A DNA stretch of 64,000 bases from CALECP01 sp964389925 (lineage in GTDB: Bacteria; Chloroflexota; Anaerolineae; Promineifilales; Promineifilaceae), in NCBI GenBank assembly GCA_964389925.1, contig CAYMGE010000022.1, forward strand, positions 3,656 to 67,655, given 5' to 3'. Within the stretch, counting starts at the first letter, position 1. Every line of letters begins with the position of its first letter. This document shows positions 1-7,431 of this stretch, one piece after another. The notes beneath the pieces are model-generated. The model worked only from the letters and a program-made list of their open reading frames with translations. It made no database searches and was not told the origin of the DNA. Both the position numbers and the translations under genes were made by a program.

Positions 1-1
1 G

Positions 2-1333
2 CCGCGCTCGCGCATTGCGTTTATCGCTGAAAATTGTCAGATGAAGGGGATCATCAGTGTGGGAAAGAAGATGGGCGCATTGCAGCGAGGGGAAGCAGAC
101 AAGTTAGCCTCCGTGCAGATTGTCGTCGTCACGGGGGACGCGGATGGGTTGACATTTCCACACGTCATCGGGTGGGATGCGCTGGCGGATGCAGACGACT
201 ATCAGTCCCCGTTCCCGCTGATGGAAGACGACCTCGCCTACATCATCTACACGTCTGGCTCGACGGGAACGCCAAAAGGGGTGATGATTAGCCATCGCAC
301 GTCGCTCACCTTTGTCGATTGGGCGCATACGACGTTTGGTTTTCAATCGGCCGATCGCGTCTCCAACCACGCCCCGCTCCACTTCGATCTTTCGATTCTC
401 GACATTTTCTCGACGATCAAGGCGGGCGCGACCATCGTTCTCGTTCCTGCAATGCTCTCCGTTTTCCCGCGCAATTTGGCCGACTTCATCGCGCAGGAGC
501 GCATCACGATTTGGTACTCTGTGCCGTCTGCTCTGACGCGGCTGGTGCTGTATGGGGAGTTGGAGCGACACGACTACCCCGATTTGCGAACCGTTTTGTT
601 TGCGGGGGAGGTGTTCCCGATCAAGTATTTGCGGCAGTTGATGGGGCTTTTGCCCAAGCCGCGCTACTTCAATCTGTATGGGCCGACGGAGACGAATGTT
701 TGCACGTATTACGAGGTAAAGGAGCTTGATCCAGAGCGGCGTGCGCCGGTTTCTATCGGCCGAGCCTGCGAAAACTACGAAACGTTCGTCCTCGACGAAA
801 ACGACCAACTCGCCCCGCCCGGCACAGAAGGCGAACTGTGTGCGCGTGGCCCCGGCGTGATGAGCGGCTATTGGGGATTGCCCGAACGCACAATGCAGTC
901 ACGCATCCTCTACACCCTACACCCAACGATTGGCCCCGAAGTCGTCTATCGCACGGGCGACATTGTGCGCGAAGAGGCGGACGGCAACTACACCTATCTG
1001 GGACGGCGCGACGGCATGATCAAGAGTCGTGGCTATCGCATCGAGATCGGCGAAATCGAGGCGGCGTTATACAGCCATCCAGAGATTGAGGAAGCGGCGG
1101 TGATCCCCATTCCCGACGACGAAATCGGCAACCGTATCAAGGCGTTTATCGTCTCGAAAAATGGCCTCAAGGCGACCAAGCTCCAAGCGCACTGCGCGGC
1201 GCGAGTAACAAAGTACATGGTTCCCCATACATTTGAATTTCTCGACGCATTGCCCAAAACATCGACGGGCAAAATTGACCGTACACAATTGAAACTAAAA
1301 TCAAAGGAAACACAAGATGAAACAACACAATGA
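2..1333 (+). CDS. NRPS-type stand-alone adenylation enzyme (5' end outside the window)
   Basis: The reading frame is open to the left edge, so the visible ATG at 41 is internal and the N-terminus is missing. The protein activates an amino or aryl acid as acyl-AMP for loading on a carrier protein. Core motifs are in order: YTSGSTGTPKG (A3, near 245-285), FDLSILDIF (A4 region), YGPTETN (A5), YRTGDIV and GRRDGMIKSRGYRIEIGEIE (A7/A8) and PKTSTGKID with the catalytic Lys (A10) close to the C-terminus. No carrier or condensation domain follows, so it is a free-standing ligase. The A4 residues D-L-L resemble, as I remember them, those of prolyl-AMP ligases of pyrrole biosynthesis (PltF type); that substrate is only a hint. 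Its last codons overlap the next ORF, pointing to translational coupling within an operon with a halogenase and a free carrier protein. Confidence 0.93.
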   Translation, partial: PRSRIAFIAENCQMKGIISVGKKMGALQRGEADKLASVQIVVVTGDADGLTFPHVIGWDALADADDYQSPFPLMEDDLAYIIYTSGSTGTPKGVMISHRTSLTFVDWAHTTFGFQSADRVSNHAPLHFDLSILDIFSTIKAGATIVLVPAMLSVFPRNLADFIAQERITIWYSVPSALTRLVLYGELERHDYPDLRTVLFAGEVFPIKYLRQLMGLLPKPRYFNLYGPTETNVCTYYEVKELDPERRAPVSIGRACENYETFVLDENDQLAPPGTEGELCARGPGVMSGYWGLPERTMQSRILYTLHPTIGPEVVYRTGDIVREEADGNYTYLGRRDGMIKSRGYRIEIGEIEAALYSHPEIEEAAVIPIPDDEIGNRIKAFIVSKNGLKATKLQAHCAARVTKYMVPHTFEFLDALPKTSTGKIDRTQLKLKSKETQDETTQ

Positions 1334-1535
1334 TGTGATAGTCATTGGCGTTGGTCCAGCAGGCTCAACTGTCGCCTCGTTGTTGGCACACGAAGGCCAC
1401 CAAGTTACCGTTTTTGAAAAAGCTAACTTCCCGCGTGAGCATGTGGGTGAGTCGCTACTGCCGTTTGGGAGTGATTCCTGTGGTGTGCCACAGACACAAA
1501 TTTTCCCAGAACTGCAAAGGAGTGGCTCACAATGA
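1317..1535 (+). pseudogene. Flavin-dependent halogenase remnant (internally deleted)
   Basis: A 72-residue ORF begins with a clean FAD-binding N-terminus (DVIVIGVGPAGSTVASLLA, then FPREHVGESLLP), typical of flavin-dependent halogenases, which are normally 400-500 residues long. After about 49 residues the similarity stops and a short tail ends in IFPELQRSGSQ. It overlaps the adenylation gene upstream and the next halogenase start downstream (ATGA), so both ends still sit like a normal operon gene while the middle is missing. I read it as an internal deletion of a former second halogenase. It cannot be catalytically active: no WxWxIP motif and no substrate domain. A sequencing or assembly collapse between two similar halogenase genes is an alternative explanation. 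Confidence 0.75.
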
Positions 1536-2761
1536 AAGCAGATGTTGTGATTATCGGTGGAGGGCCAGCGGGAACGGCAACGGCATTGTTTTTAGAGCAG
1601 TATGGCATTCGGCCGATTATCGTTGAAAAAGAGACGTTTCCCCGTTTTCACATCGGCGAGTCGATGACGGGTGAATGCGGGAAGGCACTCAGCCAATTGG
1701 GATTTGGCGATCAAATGGCGCAACGCAGCTATTTTGTCAAACGCGGTGTGAATGTCTACTCTCCTACTGGGCAAGATGCGTTCCATATCCCCGTAATGAG
1801 CCATGATTCAGCAGGTCTTCACCCCGCCACCACTTGGCACGTGCAGCGCAGTGACTTTGACAAGATGCTGTTTGAGGCCGCCATCGAACGGGGTGCCAAA
1901 CATATTCGTGGGCGGGCGGTCGCGCCATGTCGTTCGGCCGCTGGCGCGATACGCGGTGTGTCTGTGCGTACGGCCGCTGGCAAACTGCAAGAGATTGCCG
2001 CGCAAGTTGTCGTCGATGCTTCTGGGGCGGCCACCTTTTTGAGCAGTTCGGGTGTGACGAGCAAGAAGGAACGTGGCAACTATACCAATCAGGTCGCCAT
2101 TTTCTCGCACATGATCGACGTTGACATCAGCGGCACAGCCAGTGAAAACACGCTCATTTTCTATCAGCGGAAGAATCACTGGGGCTGGCTGATACCGCTC
2201 AACGAGCGTGTCACAAGCATTGGTATTGTTGTGCCGACCACCTATTTCACCGCCTGTCAAGAGAGCAAACAGGATTTCTTCCTGCGTGAAATCTGTGAAC
2301 TCAATCCACGTCTCACGAGTCGCACGGCTGGCGCGACCTGCATCGGTGAAGTGCGTGCTACATCAAACTACTCCTATCACATCAAGCAGTTTGTCGGTGA
2401 TGGGTTTGTGTGTGTGGGTGACTCACACCGCTTCATCGATCCGATTTTCTCGTTTGGTCTCCATTTTAGTGTAGCGGAAGGGCGTATGGTCGCCCAAGCA
2501 ATTGCCCAATATCTCGATCAGCCGACTACTCTCAATCCATTTTTTCATTACCAAACATGCGCTGAATCTGGACAAGATGTCATCCAAGCGTTGATCGATG
2601 CGTTTTGGAACCACCCATTGGGATTTGGCTACTTAGCCCATGTTCAACATGTTGAAGAGATGATCGATCTATTTGCGGGTCGTGTTTATCTGGACGAGCC
2701 AACGCCTGGTGTGTTGGCGATGCGCTCACTGGCCGCCAAGAAAAGCAGAATCGCTGCTTAA
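1532..2761 (+). CDS. Flavin-dependent halogenase
   Basis: This 409-residue protein has the Rossmann FAD motif VVIIGGGPAGTATALF at the N-terminus, the FPRFHIGES segment, and WGWLIP near residue 215. The last matches the WxWxIP signature that separates flavin halogenases from monooxygenases. The second FAD contact GDGFVCVGDSHRFIDPIFSFG lies near residue 290. With FADH2 and O2 such enzymes chlorinate or brominate electron-rich rings. The adjoining free carrier protein and adenylation enzyme suggest a carrier-bound substrate, as in pyrrolyl-carrier halogenation. The ATG is preceded by AAAGGAG and overlaps the stop of the upstream remnant. A halogenase-related FAD monooxygenase is the main alternative, but the intact motif argues for halogenation. 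Confidence 0.85.
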   Translation: MKADVVIIGGGPAGTATALFLEQYGIRPIIVEKETFPRFHIGESMTGECGKALSQLGFGDQMAQRSYFVKRGVNVYSPTGQDAFHIPVMSHDSAGLHPATTWHVQRSDFDKMLFEAAIERGAKHIRGRAVAPCRSAAGAIRGVSVRTAAGKLQEIAAQVVVDASGAATFLSSSGVTSKKERGNYTNQVAIFSHMIDVDISGTASENTLIFYQRKNHWGWLIPLNERVTSIGIVVPTTYFTACQESKQDFFLREICELNPRLTSRTAGATCIGEVRATSNYSYHIKQFVGDGFVCVGDSHRFIDPIFSFGLHFSVAEGRMVAQAIAQYLDQPTTLNPFFHYQTCAESGQDVIQALIDAFWNHPLGFGYLAHVQHVEEMIDLFAGRVYLDEPTPGVLAMRSLAAKKSRIAA

Positions 2762-2779
2762 TATCACAGAGGATTTATC

Positions 2780-3073
2780 ATGAACACAACCACCATCACT
2801 GAAAAATTAAAAGCGTATGTTACTGAAACGTTTCTGTACGATCAGGAAGATGTCGTTTTGACGGCCGATCTCGCCCTGTTTGAGGAACGTATCATCGACT
2901 CGATAGGCATTTTTCGTCTCGTTACCTTTATGAATGAGGCATTTGGCATCGTTATTCAGCCAGATGAAATCGTGCTAGAGAATTTTGGGACGATTGCCGA
3001 CATGACCAAGCTGGTTGATGAACATTTGCAAAATGGAGTGGAGCCACAAAGCGAATTTGCGGCGTTTACATAA
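2780..3073 (+). CDS. Free-standing peptidyl/acyl carrier protein
   Basis: A 97-residue acidic protein of carrier-protein size. The phosphopantetheine attachment site is the Ser in IIDSIGIF (about residue 40), followed by the usual hydrophobic helix pattern FMNEAFGIVIQPDEI. It should carry the aminoacyl or aryl group loaded by the adenylation enzyme and present it to the halogenase and the condensation protein. ATG is preceded by AGAGGATT and lies 18 bp after the halogenase. Its stop codon overlaps the start of the next gene by one base. Confidence 0.9.
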   Translation: MNTTTITEKLKAYVTETFLYDQEDVVLTADLALFEERIIDSIGIFRLVTFMNEAFGIVIQPDEIVLENFGTIADMTKLVDEHLQNGVEPQSEFAAFT

Positions 3074-4143
3074 TGGCAAATATCAATCAAGATTTACTGC
3101 TGTTGCAGCTAAGAGCGACAGCGTTTGGCGTTGGCTACAGCGATTTGCTGGCGGCCAATCGGAGTGCGAAGGATTGGGCTTCGTGGAGTGAGAAGATCGG
3201 TGAGTTCGCGGCTCGGTATGAGGGGTTGGCGGAATCGGCCGAACGACACCCCAAATCGGCCGAGCAATGGTGGCAAACCACAGCCAACTACTACCACTTT
3301 GCCCAAATGTTTGTGCAAGGTGAGCGCAAAGCCGCCCAAAAAGCCAAATCGCACCGCACCTACGCCCAGTTCGCCGCACTGACAAGCCCGCCAGCACAGC
3401 GGGTTTGCATCCCTTATGGTGATCTCGAGCTGCCCGGCTATCTCCGCATCGCCACCCCCAACGCGCCACTCGTCATCTTACGCGGCGGCTTAGAGTTCGC
3501 CAAAGAGGTCGAGATGCACCAACTTGGACAGCCGTTCATCGAGCGTGGGCTGTCCGTCCTCACCTTCGACATGCCGGGTGAGGGGGAGTTGAGCGAGCAA
3601 GGAGCTGCAATAGATCAATTTGAGGCTATTGTGGAAACGGTTTTGAATTACTGTAGAGATATTGTATCGCCCGAAATCCCTGTCGGCATTTTCGGTGTCT
3701 CTTCTGGCGGCTACTTTGCAATGCGTGCGGCCGCGATGAATACACGCCTGTCGGCTTGTGTTTCAGTGGGCGGCTTCATCAATGGGCTTGGGTTTCTCGA
3801 ATTGGCGGCAAAGAATCAAGAGATGGTAAGTCGTTTGGTTGGTAAAGATACATCAACCGTCACAGACCCCGACGAATTATTTCTACCGTTGTCTCGCTTG
3901 CCACATGCTCTCACGTGTCCTCTTTTACTGATTCATGGTGGCAAAGACCACCTGATTTCTACGGAGCAGTTTGAGGTGTTGCAACAGTGGGCGCAAGGGG
4001 AGACAGATGCGTGGCTGCTGCCTGAGTCGGGGCATGTCTGTTATGACCGCTTTGAGGAGTTGTTGCCTGTTTCGGCCGATTGGATGGCGCATAAACTCGG
4101 TCTAGGCGCAGCCGTTTCGCCAGCACTTCTAGAGGAAAAATGA
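3073..4143 (+). CDS. Alpha/beta hydrolase, FrsA/DUF1100-like
   Basis: A 356-residue protein with a helical N-terminal cap (about 1-110) and an alpha/beta hydrolase core. The nucleophile elbow is GVSSGG (residues about 213-218). A probable acid lies in LLLIHGGKDHLIS and the catalytic His in LPESGHVCYDRF near 320. The family includes esterases and C-C bond hydrolases related to FrsA and 2,6-dihydroxypseudooxynicotine hydrolase. Within this operon it could release or trim the carrier-bound product, acting like a thioesterase. That role comes from context only. It overlaps the carrier protein gene by one base and the next gene by four (ATGA). Confidence 0.82.
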   Translation: MANINQDLLLLQLRATAFGVGYSDLLAANRSAKDWASWSEKIGEFAARYEGLAESAERHPKSAEQWWQTTANYYHFAQMFVQGERKAAQKAKSHRTYAQFAALTSPPAQRVCIPYGDLELPGYLRIATPNAPLVILRGGLEFAKEVEMHQLGQPFIERGLSVLTFDMPGEGELSEQGAAIDQFEAIVETVLNYCRDIVSPEIPVGIFGVSSGGYFAMRAAAMNTRLSACVSVGGFINGLGFLELAAKNQEMVSRLVGKDTSTVTDPDELFLPLSRLPHALTCPLLLIHGGKDHLISTEQFEVLQQWAQGETDAWLLPESGHVCYDRFEELLPVSADWMAHKLGLGAAVSPALLEEK

Positions 4144-5930
4144 CAACAAGAAAACTTCTTGTCCAAGAACAAAGTTTAGACGAGGGGCATTTGTCAGATG
4201 ATGCGACGAATGCCGTTAGCTCAATGGAAGATAAGTCGCCGTTTGCTGCGTTTACAGAAGAGGCCTTTATCTTTGGAACGACCCAAGTTGAGGCTGTGTC
4301 GGGTGACTCATTGATGACGATTCAAGCGTGCGTTGCGGAGATGCTCGATGTGCCGAGCGCGTTTGTGTCGCTAGATGAGCCACTCAATACGATTATGACC
4401 GATTCGCTGATGGCGGTGCGGCTGTATCAGCGGGTTGTGCCAACTTCGGCCGATATTTCCCTCGTCCAATTTTGGCAGTTATCCATTACAGCGTTAGCCA
4501 CTGCCATCGGCAATAGTTCGGACGAGCAATTGGCCGACTCATCTGACTACGACGTGGATCAAGCTGTGCCGGCCGATTTGCGCCAAGCCGGTTGGCACCC
4601 TATTACACCTTCCCAGCAACTTTTCTACAACATGTACGCGCATTGCTCGGCTGAGAATCCGTCGATTGCCCAGCTACACGTTGCGCTACGGATTTTTGCC
4701 CCCGTTGATGTGAACGCAATGCGGCGTGCGTGCCAAACGTTTTCGGATCGGCATGATGGAGCGCGGGCTGTTTTTTACGTGCGCGACGGGCGTTGCTATC
4801 AGCGGGTTCGGCAGGGTGTTGCGGTTGATTTTCAGCACAGTCGCATACCGTCTGAGCAAGCTGTACGCGACATCATTGACCAGACGAACAACATCGCCTG
4901 GAATATCAGCGACGATCACTGCGTCAAGTTTCATCTCTATCAATTGGACGACCATAACTTTGTCTTTCACATCAATACGCTTCACTTTGTTGCCGATGGC
5001 TGGGTGATGTGGATGACGATAGATGAGATAGGCAAGCTGTATAAGGCAGAGGTAGCGGGAGAGGCGGTCGATCTCCCCCCAGTTGGTCAACAGTTAATTG
5101 CATATAGTCGTCAAGAGATCGCCCGTTTGCATAGTGCTGAGGGGGAGCTTCTACGTCGTTACTGGAAACAAGAACTCGCTGGAACATTGGCAGATGTCCG
5201 AGTCAAAGCCGATTATCCCGCGCCAACTCATTACCAACACGCCGATGTGCTGACGACTCGTCTCGATGAATCGTTGTGCCAAAAGATCAATCATTTTGTC
5301 AGCCAAGAGGGAATCACGCTCTATGCATTCCTCTTTGCTGTTGTACAACTCACTCTCTTTAAGCACACTGGGCAATTTGAAGTGCGCCTTGCATCGCGTC
5401 TGACCAACCGCCTCTCAGAAGATGTGGCACAGACGCTGGCAAACGTGGCAACGGCAGCGGTTCTACGCATGCATTTGTCTCCTGATAAGACACTGCGTGA
5501 TGTTTGCCAGCTTGCTTATGAGAAGGTAATGGGAGCAATTACTCATCAGGGCTATCCCATTGTGGCAATGGCAGAAGATTTAGGCGTGATGCTCACCGAG
5601 GGCAGTGCGCCGCTTGCACCCATTATGTATAACTTGGAGCGCGTTCAAGCTGATCCAGGGATTGCACAGATATTTGATCCAGATAACGATGATCCCGTCA
5701 GATGGGGAGTATTGCCTGTCAATTGGTTGCAAGGTGTAGAGTTAAGCGGGTGGCAATCGACCGATTTTGGCTTGCTTTTCATGGAAACCGCTAGCGTCAT
5801 CTCTTGTTTTATGTACTTCAATCCCCAACTCTACAAGCGCACCACGATGGAGACTATTGGCGAGACGATTAAGACGACTGCTGAGACGATTGTCACAGAC
5901 CCGACGCGCACAGTATCTTCACTATTTTAG
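4140..5930 (+). CDS. NRPS didomain: carrier protein plus condensation domain
   Basis: In this 596-residue protein an N-terminal stretch of about 55 residues lacks clear homology. A carrier domain follows (about 57-125) with the phosphopantetheine Ser in MTDSLMAVRL. The rest is a condensation domain starting at WHPITPSQQLFYN. The active-site motif reads LHFVADGW: the first His of HHxxxDG is Leu, while the catalytic second His, the Asp and the Gly are kept. There is no adenylation domain, so the building blocks must come from separate enzymes such as the one at the left edge. It probably joins the halogenated acyl group to an amine or alcohol. The start overlaps the hydrolase stop by ATGA. Confidence 0.88.
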   Translation: MTTRKLLVQEQSLDEGHLSDDATNAVSSMEDKSPFAAFTEEAFIFGTTQVEAVSGDSLMTIQACVAEMLDVPSAFVSLDEPLNTIMTDSLMAVRLYQRVVPTSADISLVQFWQLSITALATAIGNSSDEQLADSSDYDVDQAVPADLRQAGWHPITPSQQLFYNMYAHCSAENPSIAQLHVALRIFAPVDVNAMRRACQTFSDRHDGARAVFYVRDGRCYQRVRQGVAVDFQHSRIPSEQAVRDIIDQTNNIAWNISDDHCVKFHLYQLDDHNFVFHINTLHFVADGWVMWMTIDEIGKLYKAEVAGEAVDLPPVGQQLIAYSRQEIARLHSAEGELLRRYWKQELAGTLADVRVKADYPAPTHYQHADVLTTRLDESLCQKINHFVSQEGITLYAFLFAVVQLTLFKHTGQFEVRLASRLTNRLSEDVAQTLANVATAAVLRMHLSPDKTLRDVCQLAYEKVMGAITHQGYPIVAMAEDLGVMLTEGSAPLAPIMYNLERVQADPGIAQIFDPDNDDPVRWGVLPVNWLQGVELSGWQSTDFGLLFMETASVISCFMYFNPQLYKRTTMETIGETIKTTAETIVTDPTRTVSSLF

Positions 5931-5938
5931 CGGGAGAA

Positions 5939-6428
5939 ATGATGAGATGGTTTGGGCGATCACGAAAACGGACATTTATTGAGGCTTTGGAGCCAGTCGA
6001 GGCGCGGCGTACTGTCGTTCAAAAGACCATCTCCGCTTACACAGGTAAGAGTCGTCAAGAGCAGCTAGACGAAATCGCCGCGACCCAAGAGCCAGTCGAG
6101 ATCAGTCCAGAAGAGCAGCAAGCCAACCGCAGTATCGCCATCGGCCGCCACCGACACCGCCCAAATCATCTTCATGAACGCCAATCTCGCCCAACTGCCT
6201 GAACTGCTCGATCTCGGTCAACAGTTTGAGAGCAACATGGACATGAATTTGGCGTGGTCGATCATTCCGGGAGTCGTGATGATCGGCAGCATTTTTATGC
6301 TGAATATCAGCTTCTTGTCGGTCGTTGGGCTGATGAATGCGGGGTTGGCAGCGGGGGTTGTGAACGCGATGTTGCCGTTGTGGCGAGCAGACGAAATCGA
6401 GAGTCGCCAACTCTCGCGCAGCAATTGA
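5939..6428 (+). pseudogene. P-type ATPase remnant (N- and C-termini joined by a large deletion)
   Basis: An ORF starts at 5939 (MMRWFGRSRKRTFIEALEPV...) and runs in frame 2 to about ANRSIAI. Sequence in frame 3 then reads SAATDTAQIIFMNANLAQL and continues through two hydrophobic segments to 6428. The second part looks like the end of a P-type cation-transporting ATPase: end of the HAD domain (DTAQ..) plus the last two membrane helices (AWSIIPGVVMIGSIFML, SFLSVVGLMNAGLAAGVV). The first part resembles the cytoplasmic lead-in of the same kind of protein. The whole catalytic core is missing and the frame changes at about 6138-6146, inside a TCGGCCGCC sequence. I infer a deletion. It follows the condensation gene by 8 bp, so it was probably the last gene of this cluster. 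Confidence 0.6.
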
Positions 6429-6476
6429 CTGACCTGTTATAATTTGACCAACTAATAGAATGATTGGAGGTCTCAA

Positions 6477-7388
6477 ATGGTCGAAGTTGTCCCACTTAAA
6501 TATGGCGTTACATTCAAACGGGTCTTTAGTGATCCGATTGTCTTTAATCAATTCGCATCCGATGTACTCGGTGTCCCCATCTCGGTTGATGAGGTCAAAA
6601 TGGAGTATGAATACCCAGAAACGGTCGGTCATGTCAAACTAAAATATGACCTCTTTGCTGAGGACAAGGCGAATCGCACAATCGTTGAAATTCAGCACAT
6701 CCGCGAAAGTGACTTTTTTGATCGCTTTCTCTACTATCATCTGATTGCGCTTGTCGAACAGGTTCGCAACGCCTACTCCTATCGCATTGGGCGCACTGTT
6801 TACACCATTGTCGTCCTGACAAGCCAGCCAAGACCCGCCGAGTTGCAGTTTAGCCACGCCATTAGTAATATGAATCCTATCAATGAGTTTGGCAAACCGC
6901 TTGATGTTTACCCGCATCGTCTCGTCTTCTTGAGTCCGCGTAGCGTTAATGACGAAACCCCTGAGCGCGTGCGCCCATGGCTCAAATTGATCGCTGACTC
7001 TCTCGATAGCCAAATCGAGCCGGCCGATCATCAGTCGGGTCTTTTTCAGCAGATCATTGAACGCATCCGTCGCAATACTGTCTCACCCGAAGAACGCGCT
7101 CGCCTGATCGACGAAAACGCATGGGAAGATGCCAAACAAGAAGCACGAGACGAAGGGCTTGCTGAAGGGCGTGCCGAAGGGCGTGCCGAAGGGCGTGCCG
7201 AAGGGATTGCCGAAGGGATTGCCGAGGGGCGTGCCGAAGGGATTGCCGAGGGGCGTGCCGAAGGGATTGCCGAGGGGCAAACGGAGGCAATTTTTGCTGT
7301 CGCAAGAAAAATGTTGGCAAATGGAGTCGAGATTGCGTTTATTGCCCAGATGACTGGCCTATCAATCGACGCAATTGAAGGTCTATAA
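6477..7388 (+). CDS. Rpn-family PD-(D/E)XK nuclease / putative transposase
   Basis: This 303-residue protein starts with VPLKYGVTFKRVFSDP, the usual opening of the Rpn (recombination-promoting nuclease, formerly YhgA-like) family. The nuclease core is visible at about 55-75, where KLKYDLFAEDKANRTIVEIQ supplies the D...E-x-Q residues. RFLYYHLIALVEQ follows, and a long helical region leads into a C-terminal AEGR/AEGI repeat. These proteins are multicopy DNA endonucleases linked to RecA-independent recombination, often annotated as transposases. No terminal inverted repeats are evident. ATG is preceded by TTGGAGGTCTCAA, a good ribosome-binding site. It does not belong to the biosynthetic cluster. 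Confidence 0.88.
   Translation: MVEVVPLKYGVTFKRVFSDPIVFNQFASDVLGVPISVDEVKMEYEYPETVGHVKLKYDLFAEDKANRTIVEIQHIRESDFFDRFLYYHLIALVEQVRNAYSYRIGRTVYTIVVLTSQPRPAELQFSHAISNMNPINEFGKPLDVYPHRLVFLSPRSVNDETPERVRPWLKLIADSLDSQIEPADHQSGLFQQIIERIRRNTVSPEERARLIDENAWEDAKQEARDEGLAEGRAEGRAEGRAEGIAEGIAEGRAEGIAEGRAEGIAEGQTEAIFAVARKMLANGVEIAFIAQMTGLSIDAIEGL
7152..7277 (+). repeat. 12-bp tandem repeat encoding (A/L)AEG(R/I) in the Rpn gene
   Basis: About ten imperfect copies of a 12-bp unit (GAAGGGCGTGCC or GAAGGGATTGCC) encode alternating AEGR and AEGI blocks. The frame is kept, so copy-number changes would only lengthen or shorten a probable helical linker. Confidence 0.9.
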
Positions 7389-7431
7389 CTAGCGACAAAT
7401 TTAATTCACGTTTAAAGGAAGGAGATAGCTT

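Noticed and set aside
104..808. Long antisense ORF opposite the adenylation enzyme
   Set aside because: Arg/His-rich shadow of a codon-biased gene; no motif and no SD.
5939..6428. Programmed frameshift in an intact small membrane protein
   Set aside because: The parts correspond to the two ends of a much larger ATPase and no slippery sequence is seen; a deletion is simpler.
7152..7277. CRISPR-like array
   Set aside because: The 12-bp units are contiguous, have no spacers and are translated as AEGR/AEGI.
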